DNA from: Sipunculus nudus
Taxonomy: Eukaryota > Annelida > Sipuncula > Golfingiida > Sipunculidae
Direction: 5' to 3'
DNA length: 64,000 nucleotides
Assembly (NCBI GenBank): GCA_026874595.1
Contig: CM049317.1
Coordinates: forward strand, 78,445,415 to 78,509,414
Below are positions 12,851 to 27,024 of this stretch, piece after piece (position 1 is the first letter of the stretch; each line of letters begins with the position of its first letter). A program made the translations under genes and the position numbers. The notes beneath the pieces are model-generated. The model worked only from the letters and a program-made list of their open reading frames with translations, did no database searches and was not told the DNA's origin.

Positions 12851-15358
12851 CGAAATTCGAACTTCTTGTATCCGCCTATTTATACGCATATTATATATAA
12901 ATAGGGTAGGAAAGAGTTCTTTTGTGAACATTGTAAAATCAACTGAAACTCCGTATAAGGCCAATAGGACGAAACACGGTGCTTGGTAAAATGTGATATC
13001 GAAATTCGAACTTCGAATATGCACTCATACTATATATATAAATGCGGCCAATAAGAGTTGTTTGTGTGAACATTGCAGAATTAACTGAAATTCCGCATAT
13101 GAGGCCAATAGGCAAAAACACGCTGCTTGGTACCTTATGCAATCGAAATCCGAATTTCTTGTATACACTTATTTATACGCATATTATATATAAATGCAGC
13201 CGAAAAGAGTTGACTGGGTGTACATTGGAGAATTAACTGATACTCCGCATATAAGGTCAATATATGCCAAAAGACGCTGTTTGGTAAGTTATGCAATCGA
13301 AATTCGAATTTCGTGTATACCCCTATTTATACGCATATTATACAGAAATGCAGCAGAGTTGTTTGATTGAATTTTCCAGAACCAACTGAAACTCCGCATA
13401 TAAGGCCAATAGGGCAAAACACGCTGCTTGGTAAAATATGAAATCGGAATTCCATGTTCGTGTATGGACCTATTTATAGGCGTATTATATATAAAAGCGA
13501 CCGAAAAACTTTTGACTGCGTGTACATTGCAGAAACAACTGGAACTCCGCATATAAGGCCAATATAAGCCAAAACACGCTGCTTGGTAACTTATGAGATC
13601 GAAATTCGAACTTCGTATATACAGCTATTTATAGCATATTATATATAAATGCTTCCGAAAAGAGTTGTTATGGTGAATATTGCAGAATTAAGTGAAATTC
13701 CGCATATAAGGCCAGCAGACCAAATACGCTGCTTTGTAAGTTATGCAATCGAATTTGGAATTTTGCGAATACATTTATTTACAGGCATTTATATATAAAT
13801 ACGGCCGAAAAGAGTTCTTTGGATGAACTTTGCAAAACTAACTTAAATTGCATATATAGGCATTTTATATATTTTATATATAAATAGGGTCGAAAAGAGT
13901 TCTCTGGATGAACATTGCAGCACTAACTGAAGCTCAGTATATAAGGCAAATAGGCCAAAACAATGTGCTTCCTAAGTTATGAAACCAAAATTCGAACTTC
14001 GTATATACAGCTAATTATTCTCATACTATATATATAAATGCGGCCAAATGTGTTGTTTGGGTAAACATTGAAGAATAAATTGAAACTCCGCACACAATAC
14101 CAATAGCCAAAAACAAGCTTCTTGGTAAAATATGAGAACGAAATTTGAACTTCCTACATATATATATTTTAGGCATATTAAATGTAATGCTGCCGAAAAG
14201 AGTTGACTGGGTGTACATTGCAGAATCAACTGACACTCCGCATGCAAGGCCAATAGGCCAAAACACGCTGCTTCGTAAGTTATGAAATCGAAATTCGAAC
14301 TTCGTATATAGACATATTTATAGTCATATTATACATAAATGCTTCCGAAAAGATTTGTTTTGGTGAACATTGCAGAATCAACTGAAACTCCGCATAAAAG
14401 GCCAATATGCGGAAACACGTTGCTTGGTAAAATATAGGATCGAAATTCGAACTTCGTGTTTACACCTATTTATAGTCATATTATATATAAATAGGGTTGA
14501 AAAGAGTTCTTTTTTTTAACATTGGAGAATCAACTGAAACATCGCATATAAGGCCAACAGGGCAAAACACGCGGCTTTGTAAAATATGAAATCGAAATTC
14601 GAACTTCGTATATACAGCTATTTATACGCATACTATATATTAATGCTGCCGAAAAGATTTGTTTAAATCAACATCGCAGAATCAAATGAAACTCCGCATA
14701 TAAGGCCAATTGGCCAAAACACGCTGTTTCGAAAAATGTGAGAACGAATTCGAACTTCGTATATGCACCTATTTATATTCATACTATATATAAATAAGGT
14801 AGAAAAGAGTTCTTTTTGTAAACATTGGAGAATCAACTGAAACTCAGCATATGAGGCCAATAGGCCGAAAGACGCTGCTTGGTAAAATGTGATATCGAAA
14901 TACGAACTTCGTATATGCACCTATTTATACTCATACTATATATATATAAATGCGGCCAACAAGAGTTGTTTGGGTGAACATTGCAGAATTAACTGAAATT
15001 CCGCATATGAGGCCAATAGGCAAAAACACGCTGCTTGGTACGTTATGCAATCGAAATTCGAACTTCGTATATGCACCTATTTATACTCATACTAAATATA
15101 TATAAATGCGGCCAATAAGAGTTGTTTGGGAGAACATTGCAGAATTAACTGAAATTCCGCATATGAGGCCAACAGGCCAAAACACGCTGCTTGGTACGTT
15201 ATGCAATCGAAATTCGAACTTCGTGTATACACTGATTTATACGCATGTTATATGTAAATGCTGCCGAAAAGAGTTGTTTGGGTGAAGATTGCGGATTAAC
15301 TGAAATTCCGAATATTAGCCCAATAGGCCCAAACACGCTGCATGGTACGTTACGTAAT
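12851..15358 (+). repeat. SatA HOR copy 2, 2508-bp deletion variant
   Basis: This is the same HOR with a 522-bp net loss. The interval corresponding to five canonical monomers (10718-11477, 759 bp) is replaced by one hybrid monomer of about 236 bp (13750-13986). The breakpoint lies at 'aacttaaattgcatatataggcatttt' around 13845-13870. The loss is not a whole number of monomers, so the deletion was out of register. The B-type start ('cgaacttcgaatatgcac', 13008-13025) marks this copy. Confidence 0.9.
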
Positions 15359-18238
15359 CGAAATTCGAACTTCTTGTATCCGCCTATTTATACGCATATT
15401 ATATAAAAATAGGGTAGGAAAGAGTTCTTTTGTGAACATTGTAAAATCAACTGAAACTCCGTATAAGGCCAATAGGACGAAACACGGTGCTTGGTAAAAT
15501 GTGATATCGAAATTCGAACTTCGTATATGCACTCATACTATATATATAAATGCGGCCAATAAGAGTTGTTTGTGTGAACATTGCAGAATTAACTGAAATT
15601 CCGCATATGAGGCCAATAGGCAAAAACACGCTGCTTGGTACCTTATGCAATCGAAATCCGAATTTCCTGTATACACTTATTTATACGCATATTATATATA
15701 AATGCAGCCGAAAAGAGTTGACTGGGTGTACATTGGAGAATTAACTGATACTCCGCATATAAGGTCAATATATGCCAAAAGACGCTGTTTGGTAAGTTAT
15801 GCAATCGAAATTCGAACTTCGTGTATACCCCTATTTATACGCATATTATACAGAAATGCAGCAGAGTTGTTTGATTGAATTTTCCAGAACCAACTGAAAC
15901 TCCGCATATAAGGCCAATAGGGCAAAACACGCTGCTTGGTAAAATATGAAATCGGAATTCCATGTTCGTGTATGGACCTATTTATAGGCGTATTATATAT
16001 AAAAGCGACCGAAAAACTTTTGACTGCGTGTACATTGCAGAAACAACTGGAACTCCGCATATAAGGCCAATATAAGCCAAAACACGCTGCTTGGTAACTT
16101 ATGAGATCGAAATTCGAACTTCGTATATACAGCTATTTATAGCATATTATATATAAATGCTTCCGAAAAGAGTTGTTATGGTGAATATTGCAGAATTAAG
16201 TGAAATTCCGCATATAAGGCCAACAGACCAAATACGCTGCTTTGTAAGTTATGCAATCGAATTTGGAATTTTGCGAATACATTTATTTACAGGCATTTAT
16301 ATATAAATACGGCCGAAAAGAGTTCTTTGGATGAACTTTGCAGAACTAACTTAAATTCCACATATTAGGCCAATAGGCCAAAACACGCGTTTGGTAAAAT
16401 ATGAGATCGAAATTAAAACTTCGTATATACACCTATTTATAGGCATTTTATATATCAATACGGTCAAAAATAGTTCTCTGGATGAACATTGCAGCACTAA
16501 CTGAAGCTCAGTATATAAGGCAAATAGGCCAAAACAATGTGCTTCCTAAGTTATGAAACCAAAATTCGAACTTCTTATATACACCTATTTATACGCATAC
16601 TATATATAAATGCTGCCGAAAAGAATTGTTTAGGTGAATATTGCTGAATCAACTGAAACTCTTAATATAAGGCCAATATGCCAAAACACGCTGCTTGGTA
16701 AATTATGTGATTGAAATTCGAGCTTCGTATATGCACCTATTTATAGGCCTATTATATATAACTGCGACCAAGAAAGAGTTGTTTTGGTGTACATTACAGA
16801 ATGAACTGAAACTCCGCATACAAGGCCAATAGGCCAAAACACGGTGCTTGGTAAAATATGAGATCGAAATTAAAACTTCGTATATACACCTATTTATAGG
16901 CATTTTATATATCAATACGGTCGAAAAGAGTTCTCTGGATGAACATTGCAGCACTAACTGAAGCTCAGTATATAAGGCAAATAGGCCAAAACAATGTGCT
17001 TCCTAAGTTATGAAACCAAAATTCGAACTTCGTATATACAGCTAATTATTCTCATACTATATATATAAATGCGGCCAAAATGTGTTGTTTGGGTAAACAT
17101 TGAAGAATAAATTGAAACTCCGCACACAATACCAATAGCCAAAAACAAGCTTCTTAGTAAAATATGAGAACGAAATTTGAACTTCCTACATATATTTATT
17201 TTAGGCATATTAAATGTAATGCTGCCGAAAAGAGTTGACTGGGTGAACATTGCAGAATCAACTGAAACTCCGCATAAAAGGCCAATATGCGGAAACACGT
17301 TGCTTGGTAAAATATAGGATCGAAATTCGAACTTCGTGTTTACACCTATTTATAGTCATATTATATATAAATAGGGTTGAAAAGAGTTCTTTTTTTGAAC
17401 ATTGGAGAATCAACTGAAACTTCGCATATAAGGCCAATAGGGCAAAACACGCGGCTTGGTAAAATATGAAATCGAAATTCGAACTTCGTATATACAGCTA
17501 TTTATACGCATACTATATATTAATGCTGCCGAAAAGATTTGTTTAAATCAACATCGCAGAATCAAATGAAACTCCGCATATAAGGCCAATTGGCCAAAAC
17601 ACGCTGTTTCGAAAAATGTGAGAACGAATTCGAACTTCGTATATGCACCTATTTATATTCATACTATATATAAATAGGGTAGAAAAGAGTTCTTTTTGTA
17701 AACGTTGGAGAATCAACTGAAACTCAGCATATGAGGCCAATAGGCCGAAAGACGCTGCTTGGTAAAATGTGATATCGAAATTCGAACTTCGTATATGCAC
17801 CTATTTATACTCATACTATATATATATAAATGCGGCCAATAACAGTTGTTTGGGTGAACATTGCAGAATTAACTGAAATTCCGCATATGAGGCTAATAGG
17901 CAAAAACACGCTGCTTGGTACGTTATGCAATCGAAATTCGAACGTCGTATATGCACCTATTTATACTCATACTAAATATATATAAATGCGGCCAATAAGA
18001 GTTGTTTGAGAGAACATTGCAGAATTAATTGAAATTCCGCATATGAGGCCAACAGGCCAAAACACGCTGCTTGGTACGTTATGCAATCGAAATTCGAACT
18101 TCGTGTATACACTGATTTATACGCATGTTATATGTAAATGCTGCCGAAAAGAGTTGTTTGGGTGAAGATTGAGGATTAACTGAAATTCCGAATATTAGCC
18201 CAATAGGCCCAAACACGCTGCATGGTACGTTACGTAAT
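15359..18238 (+). repeat. SatA HOR copy 3, 2880 bp, one monomer lost
   Basis: Length is 3030 minus 150 bp. The loss is at about 17240, where 'gttgactgggtg' runs directly into 'aacattgcagaatcaactgaaactccgcataaaagg'. In canonical copies these two pieces belong to adjacent monomers. The phase is kept, as expected for unequal exchange between neighbouring monomers. The C-type start ('tatataaaaatagggtagg', about 15400) distinguishes the copy. Confidence 0.88.
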
Positions 18239-21200
18239 CGAAATTCGAACTTCTTGTATCCGCCTATTTATACGCATATTATATATAAATAGGGTATGAA
18301 AGAGTTCTTTTGTGAACATTGTAGAATCAACTGAAACTCCGTATAAGGCCAATAGGACGAAACACGGTGCTTGGTAAAATGTGATATCGAAATTCGAACT
18401 TCGTATATGCACTCATACTGTATATATAAATGCGGCCAATAAGAGTTGTTTGTGTGAACATTGCAGAATTAACTGAAATTCCGCATATAAGGCCAATAGG
18501 CAAAAACACGCTGCTTGGTACCTTATGCAATCGAAATCCGAATTTCTTGTATACACTTATTTATACGCATATTATATATAAATGCAGCCGAAAAGAGTTG
18601 ACTGGGTGTACATTGGAGAATTAACTGAGACCACATATAAGGTCAATATATGCCAAAAGACGCTGTTTGGTAAGTTATGCAATCGAAATTCGAACTTCGT
18701 GTATACCCCTATTTATACGCATATTATACAGGAATGCAGCAGAGTTGTTTGATGGAATTTTCCAGAACCAACTGAAACTCCGCATATAAGGCCAATAGGG
18801 CAAAACACGCTGCTTGGTAAAATATGAAATCGGAATTCCATGTTCGTGTATGGACCTATTTATAGGCGTATTATATATAAAAGCGACCGAAAAACTTTTG
18901 ACTGCGTGTACATTGCAGAAACAACTGGAACTCCGCATATAAGGCCAATATAAGCCAAAACACGCTGCTTGGTAACTTATGAGATCGAAATTCGAACTTC
19001 GTATATACAGCTATTTATAGCATATTATATATAAATGCTTCCGAAAAGAGTTGTTATGGTGAATATTGCAGAATTAAGTGAAATTCCGCATATAAGGCCA
19101 ACAGACCAAATACGCTGCTTTTTAAGTTATGCAATCGAATTTGGAATTTTGCGAATACACTTATTTACAGGCATTTATATATAAATACGGCCGAAAAGAG
19201 TTCTTTGGATGAACTTTGCAGAACTAACTTAAATTCCACATATTAGGCTAAAAGGCAAAAACACGCGTTTGGTAAAATATGAGATCGAAATTAAAACTTC
19301 GTATATACACCTATTTATAGGAATTTTATATATCAATACGGTCGAAAAGAGTTCTCTGGATGAACATTGCAGCACTAACTGAAGCTCAGTATATAAGGCA
19401 AATAGGCCAAAACAATGTGCTTCCTAAGTTATGAAACCAAAATTCGAACTTCTTATATACACCTATTTATACGCATACTATAAAAAATGCTGCCGAAAAG
19501 AGTTGTTTAGGTGAATATTGCTGAATCAACTGAAACTCCTAATATAAGGCCAATATGCCAAAACACGCTGCTTGGTAAAATATGTGATTGAAATTCGAGC
19601 TTCGTATATGCACCTATTTATAGGCCTATTATATATAACTGCGACCAAGAAAGAGATGTTTTGGTGTACATTACAGAATGAACTGAAACTCCGCATACAA
19701 GGCCAATAGGCCAAAACACGGTGCTTGGTAAATATGAGATCGAAATTAAAACTTCGTATATTCACCTATTTATAGGCATTTTATATATAAATACGGTCGA
19801 AAAGAGTTCTCTGGATGAACATTGCAGCACTAACTGAAGCTCAGTATATAAGGCAAATAGGCCAAAACAATGTGCTTCCTAAGTTATGAAACCAAAATTC
19901 GAACTTCGTATATACAGCTAATTATTCTCATACTATATATATAAATGCGGCCAAAATGTGTTGTTTGGGTAAACATTGAAGAATAAATTGAAACTCCGCA
20001 CACAATACCAATAGCCAAAAACAAGCTTCTTGGTAAAATATGAGAACGAAATTTGAACTTCCTACATATATTTATTTTAGGCATATTACATGTAATGCTG
20101 CCGAAAAGAGTTGACTGGGTGTACATTGCAGAATCAACTGACACTCCGCATGTAAGGCCAATAGGCCAAAACACGCTGCTTCGTAAGTTATGAAATCGAA
20201 ATTCGAACTTCGTATATAGACATATTTATAGGCATATTATACATAAATGCTTCCGAAAAGATTTGTTTTGGTGAACATTGCAGAATCAACTGAAACTCCG
20301 CATAAAAGGCCAATATGCGGAAACACGTTGCTTGGTAAAATATAGGATCGAAATTCGAACTTCGTGTTTACACCTATTTATAGTCATATTATATATAAAT
20401 AGGGTTGAAAAGAGTTCTTTTTTTGAACATTGCAGCACTAACTGAAGCTCAGTATATAAGGCAAATAGGCCAAAACAATGTGCTTCCTAAGTTATGAAAC
20501 CAAAATTCGAACTTCTTATATACACCTATTTATACGCATACTATATATAAATGCTGCCGAAAAGAATTGTTTAGGTGAATATTGCTGAATCAACTGAAAC
20601 TCTTAATATAAGGCCAATATGCCAAAACACGCTGCTTGGTAAATTATGTGATTGAAATTCGAGCTTCGTATATGCACCTATTTATAGGCCTATTATATAT
20701 AACTGCGACCAAGAAAGAGTTGTTTTGGTGTACATTACAGAATGAACTGAAACTCCGCATACAAGGCCAATAGGCCAAAACACGGTGCTTGGTAAAATAT
20801 GAGATCGAAATTAAAACTTCGTATATTCACCTATTTATAGGCATTTTATATATAAATACGGTCGAAAAGAGTTGTTTGGCTGAACATTGCAGAATTAACT
20901 GAAATTCCGCATATGAGGCCAATAGGCAAAAACACGCTGCTTGGTACGTTATGCAATCGAAATTCGAACTTCGTATATGCACCTATTTATACTCATACTA
21001 AATATATATAAATGCGGCCAATAAGAGTTGTTTGGGAGAACATTGCAGAATTAACTGAAATTCCGCATATGAGGCCAACAGGCCAAAACACGCTGCTTGG
21101 TACGTTATGCAATCGAAATTCGAACTTCGTGTATACACTGATTTATACGCATGTTATATGTAAATGCTGCCGAAAAGAGTTGTTTGGGTGAAGATTGCGG

Positions 21201-21264
21201 ATTAACTGAAATTCCGAATATTAGCCCAATAGGCCCAAACACGCTGCATGGTACGTTACGTAAT
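18239..21264 (+). repeat. SatA HOR copy 4, 3026 bp, internally mosaic
   Basis: The copy still has 20 monomers, but three are out of place. After the box at 20349 the canonical neighbours are absent. Instead, monomers normally found about 1 kb earlier in the HOR (those with 'gcagcactaactgaagctcag', 'gctgaatcaactgaaactct' and 'tacagaatgaactg') occupy about 20430-20870. The order then returns to canonical at 'gagttgtttggctgaacattg'. Six spacings of 152, 152, 153, 152, 156 and 151 bp replace a canonical 918-bp stretch with 916 bp. Confidence 0.85.
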
Positions 21265-24200
21265 CGAAATTCGAACTTCTTGTATCCGCCTATTTATACG
21301 CATATTATATAAAAATAGGGTAGGAAAGAGTTCTTTTGTGAACATTGTAAAATCAACTGAAACTCCGTATAAGGCCAATAGGACGAAACACGGTGCTTGG
21401 TAAAATGTGATATCGAAATTCGAACTTCGTATATGCACTCATACTGTATATATAAATGCGGCCAATAAGAGTTGTTTGTGTGAACATTGCAGAATTAACT
21501 GAAATTCCGCATATAAGGCCAATAGGCAAAAACACGCTGCTTGGTACCTTATGCAATCGAAATCCGAATTTCTTGTATACACTTATTTATACGCATATTA
21601 TATATAAATGCAGCCGAAAAGAGTTGACTGGGTGTACATTGGAGAATTAACTGAGACCACATATAAGGTCAATATATGCCAAAAGACGCTGTTTGGTAAG
21701 TTATGCAATCGAAATTCGAACTTCGTGTATACCCCTATTTATACGCATATTATACAGGAATGCAGCAGAGTTGTTTGATGGAATTTTCCAGAACCAACTG
21801 AAACTCCGCATATAAGGCCAATAGGGCAAAACACGCTGCTTGGTAAAATATGAAATCGGAATTCCATGTTCGTGTATGGACCTATTTATAGGCGTATTAT
21901 ATATAAAAGCGACCGAAAAACTTTTGACTGCGTGTACATTGCAGAAACAACTGGAACTCCGCATATAAGGCCAATATAAGCCAAAACACGCTGCTTGGTA
22001 ACTTATGAGATCGAAATTCGAACTTCGTATATACAGCTATTTATAGCATATTATATATAAATGCTTCCGAAAAGAGTTGTTATGGTGAATATTGCAGAAT
22101 TAAGTGAAATTCCGCATATAAGGCCAACAGACCAAATACGCTGCTTTTTAAGTTATGCAATCGAATTTGGAATTTTGCGAATACACTTATTTACAGGCAT
22201 TTATATATAAATACGGCCGAAAAGAGTTCTTTGGATGAACTTTGCAGAACTAACTTAAATTCCACATATTAGGCTAAAAGGCAAAAACACGCGTTTGGTA
22301 AAATATGAGATCGAAATTAAAACTTCGTATATACACCTATTTATAGGAATTTTATATATCAATACGGTCGAAAAGAGTTCTCTGGATGAACATTGCAGCA
22401 CTAACTGAAGCTCAGTATATAAGGCAAATAGGCCAAAACAATGTGCTTCCTAAGTTATGAAACCAAAATTCGAACTTCTTATATACACCTATTTATACGC
22501 ATACTATATATAAATGCTGCCGAAAAGAGTTGTTTAGGTGAATATTGCTGAATCAACTGAAACTCCTAATATAAGGCCAATATGCCAAAACACGCTGCTT
22601 GGTAAAATATGTGATTGAAATTCGAGCTTCGTATATGCACCTATTTATAGGCCTATTATATATAACTGCGACCAAGAAAGAGTTGTTTTGGTGTACATTA
22701 CAGAATGAACTGAAACTCCGCATACAAGGCCAATAGGCCAAAACACGGTGCTTGGTAAAATATGAGATCGAAATTAAAACTTCGTATATTCACCTATTTA
22801 TAGGCATTTTATATATAAATACGGTCGAAAAGAGTTCTCTGGATGAACATTGCAGCACTAACTGAAGCTCAGTATATAAGGCAAATAGGCCAAAACAATG
22901 TGCTTCCTAAGTTATGAAACCAAAATTCGAACTTCGTATATACAGCTAATTATTCTCATACTATATATATAAATGCGGCCAAAATGTGTTGTTTGGGTAA
23001 ACATTGAAGAATAAATTGAAACTCCGCACACAATACCAATAGCCAAAAACAAGCTTCTTGGTAAAATATGAGAACGAAATTTGAACTTCCTACATATATT
23101 TATTTTAGGCATATTACATGTAATGCTGCCGAAAAGAGTTGACTGGGTGTACATTGCAGAATCAACTGACACTCCGCATGTAAGGCCAATAGGCCAAAAC
23201 ACGCTGCTTCGTAAGTTATGAAATCGAAATTCGAACTTCGTATATAGACATATTTATAGGCATATTATACATAAATGCTTCCGAAAAGATTTGTTTTGGT
23301 GAACATTGCAGAATCAACTGAAACTCCGCATAAAAGGCCAATATGCGGAAACACGTTGCTTGGTAAAATATAGGATCGAAATTCGAACTTCGTGTTTACA
23401 CCTATTTATAGTCATATTATATATAAATAGGGTTGAAAAGAGTTCTTTTTTTGAACATTGGAGAATCAACTGAAACTTCGCATATAAGGCCAATAGGGCA
23501 AAACACGCGGCTTGGTAAAATATGAAATCGAAATTCGAACTTCGTATATACAGCTATTTATACGCATACTATATATTAATGCTGCCGAAAAGATTTGTTT
23601 AAATCAACATCGCAGAATCAAATGAAACTCCGCATATAAGGCCAATTGGCCAAAACACGCTGTTTCGAAAAATGTGAGAACGAATTCGAACTTCGTATAT
23701 GCACCTATTTATATTCATACTATATATAAATAGGGTAGAAAAGAGTTCTTTTTGTAAACGTTGGAGAATCAACTGAAACTCAGCATATGAGGCCAATAGG
23801 CCGAAAGACGCTGCTTGGTAAAATGAAATATCGAAATACGAACTTCGTATATGCACCTATTTATACTCATACTATATATATATAAATGCGGCCAACAAGA
23901 GTTGTTTGGGTGAACATTGCAGAATTAACTGAAATTCCGCATATGAGGCCAATAGGCAAAAACACGCTGCTTGGTACGTTATGCAATCGAAATTCGAACT
24001 TCGTATATGCACCTATTTATACTCATACTAAATATATATAAATGCGGCCAATAAGAGTTGTTTGGGAGAACATTGCAGAATTAACTGAAATTCCGCATAT
24101 GAGGCCAACAGGCCAAAACACGCTGCTTGGTACGTTATGCAATCGAAATTCGAACTTCGTGTATACACTGATTTATACGCATGTTATATGTAAATGCTGC

Positions 24201-24294
24201 CGAAAAGAGTTGTTTGGGTGAAGATTGCGGATTAACTGAAATTCCGAATATTAGCCCAATAGGCCCAAACACGCTGCATGGTACGTTACGTAAT
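21265..24294 (+). repeat. SatA HOR copy 5, 3030 bp
   Basis: Full-length 20-monomer HOR. Its first monomers mix C-type variants ('tatataaaaatagggtagg' near 21306) with A-type variants ('actgtatatataaatgcgg' and 'ataaggccaataggcaaaaac' near 21445-21535). The copy therefore looks like a recombinant between HOR lineages, with the switch within about 150 bp. Confidence 0.88.
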
Positions 24295-27024
24295 CGAAAT
24301 TCGAACTTCTTGTATCCGCCTATTTATACGCATATTATATAAAAATAGGGTAGGAAAGAGTTCTTTTGTGAACATTGTAAAATCAACTGAAACTCCGTAT
24401 AAGGCCAATAGGACGAAACACGGTGCTTGGTAAAATGTGATATCGAAATTCGAACTTCGTATATGCACTCATACTATATATATAAATGCGGCCAATAAGA
24501 GTTGTTTGTGTGAACATTGCAGAATTAACTGAAATTCCGCATATGAGGCCAATAGGCAAAAACACGCTGCTTGGTACCTTATGCAATCGAAATCCGAATT
24601 TCCTGTATACACTTATTTATACGCATATTATATATAAATGCAGCCGAAAAGAGTTGACTGGGTGTACATTGGAGAATTAACTGATACTCCGCATATAAGG
24701 TCAATATATGCCAAAAGACGCTGTTTGGTAAGTTATGCAATCGAAATTCGAACTTCGTGTATACCCCTATTTATACGCATATTATACAGAAATGCAGCAG
24801 AGTTGTTTGATTGAATTTTCCAGAACCAACTGAAACTCCCCATATAAGGCCAATAGGGCAAAACACGCTGCTTGGTAATATATGAAATCGGAATTCCATG
24901 TTCGTGTATGGACCTATTTATAGGCGTATTATATATAAAAGCGACCGAAAAACTTTTGACTGCGTGTACATTGCAGAAACAACTGGAACTCCGCATATAA
25001 GGCCAATATAAGCCAAAACACGCTGCTTGGTAACTTATGAGATCGAAATTCGAACTTCGTATATACAGCTATTTATAGCATATTATATATAAATGCTTCC
25101 GAAAAGAGTTGTTATGGTGAATATTGCAGAATTAAGTGAAATTCCGCATATAAGGCCAACAGACCAAATACGCTGCTTTGTAAGTTATGCAATCGAATTT
25201 GGAATTTTGCGAATACATTTATTTACAGGCATTTATATATAAATACGGCCGAAAAGAGTTCTTTGGATGAACTTTGCAGAACTAACTTAAATTCCACATA
25301 TTAGGCCAATAGGCCAAAACACGCGTTTGGTAAAATATGAGATCGAAATTAAAACTTCGTATATACACCTATTTATAGGCATTTTATATATCAATACGGT
25401 CAAAAATAGTTCTCTGGATGAACATTGCAGCACTAACTGAAGCTCAGTATATAAGGCAAATAGGCCAAAACAATGTGCTTCCTAAGTTATGAAACCAAAA
25501 TTCGAACTTCTTATATACACCTATTTATACGCATACTATATATAAATGTTGCCGAAAAGAATTGTTTAGGTGAATATTGCTGAATCAACTGAAACTCATA
25601 ATATAAGGCCAATATGCCAAAACACGCTGCTTGGTAAATTATGTGATTGAAATTCGAGCTTCGTATATGCACCTATTTATAGGCCTATTATATATAACTG
25701 CGACCAAGAAAGAGTTGTTTTGGTGTACATTACAGAATGAACTGAAACTCCGCATACAAGGCCAATAGGCCAAAACACGGTGCTTGGTAAAATATGAGAT
25801 CGAAATTAAAACTTCGTATATACACCTATTTATAGGCATTTTATATATCAATACGGTCGAAAAGAGTTCTCTGGATGAACATTGCAGCACTAACTGAAGC
25901 TCAGTATATAAGGCAAATAGGCCAAAACAATGTGCTTCCTAAGTTATGAAACCAAAATTCGAACTTCGTATATACAGCTAATTATTCTCATACTATATAT
26001 ATAAATGCGGCCAAAATGTGTTGTTTGGGTAAACATTGAAGAATAAATTGAAACTCCGCACACAATACCAATAGCCAAAAACAAGCTTCTTAGTAAAATA
26101 TGAGAACGAAATTTGAACTTCGTGTTTACACCTATTTATAGTCATATTATATATAAATAGGGTTGAAAAGAGTTCTTTTTTTGAACATTGGAGAATCAAC
26201 TGAAACTTCGCATATAAGGCCAATAGGGCAAAACACGCGGCTTGGTAAAATATGAAATCGAAATTCGAACTTCGTATATACAGCTATTTATACGCATACT
26301 ATATATTAATGCTGCCGAAAAGATTTGTTTAAATCAACATCGCAGAATCAAATGAAACTCCGCATATAAGGCCAATTGGCCAAAACACGCTGTTTCGAAA
26401 AATGTGAGAACGAATTCGAACTTCGTATATGCACCTATTTATATTCATACTATATATAAATAGGGTAGAAAAGAGTTCTTTTTGTAAACGTTGGAGAATC
26501 AACTGAAACTCAGCATATGAGGCCAATAGGCCGAAAGACGCTGCTTGGTAAAATGTGATATCGAAATTCGAACTTCGTATATGCACCTATTTATACTCAT
26601 ACTATATATATATAAATGCGGCCAATAAGAGTTGTTTGGGTGAACATTGCAGAATTAACTGAAATTCCGCATATGAGGCCAATAGGCAAAAACACGCTGC
26701 TTGGTACGTTATGCAATCGAAATTCGAACTTCGTATATGCACCTATTCATACTCATACTAAATATATATAAATGCGGCCAATAAGAGTTGTTTGGGAGAA
26801 CATTGCAGAATCAACTGAAATTCCGCATATGAGGCCAACAGGCCAAAACACGCTGCTTGGTACGTTATGCAATCGAAATTCGAACTTCGTGTATACACTG
26901 ATTTATACGCATGTTATATGTAAATGCTGCCGAAAAGAGTTGTTTGGGTGAAGATTGCGGATTAACTGAAATTCCGAATATTAGCCCAATAGGCCCAAAC
27001 ACGCTGCATGGTACGTTACGTAAT
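24295..27024 (+). repeat. SatA HOR copy 6, 2730 bp, two monomers lost
   Basis: Length is 3030 minus 300 bp. At about 26111-26125 'gagaacgaaatttgaactt' is joined to 'cgtgtttacacctatttatag'. In canonical copies these are separated by two further monomers. The junction falls inside the constant box, so the exchange was in register. Confidence 0.88.
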
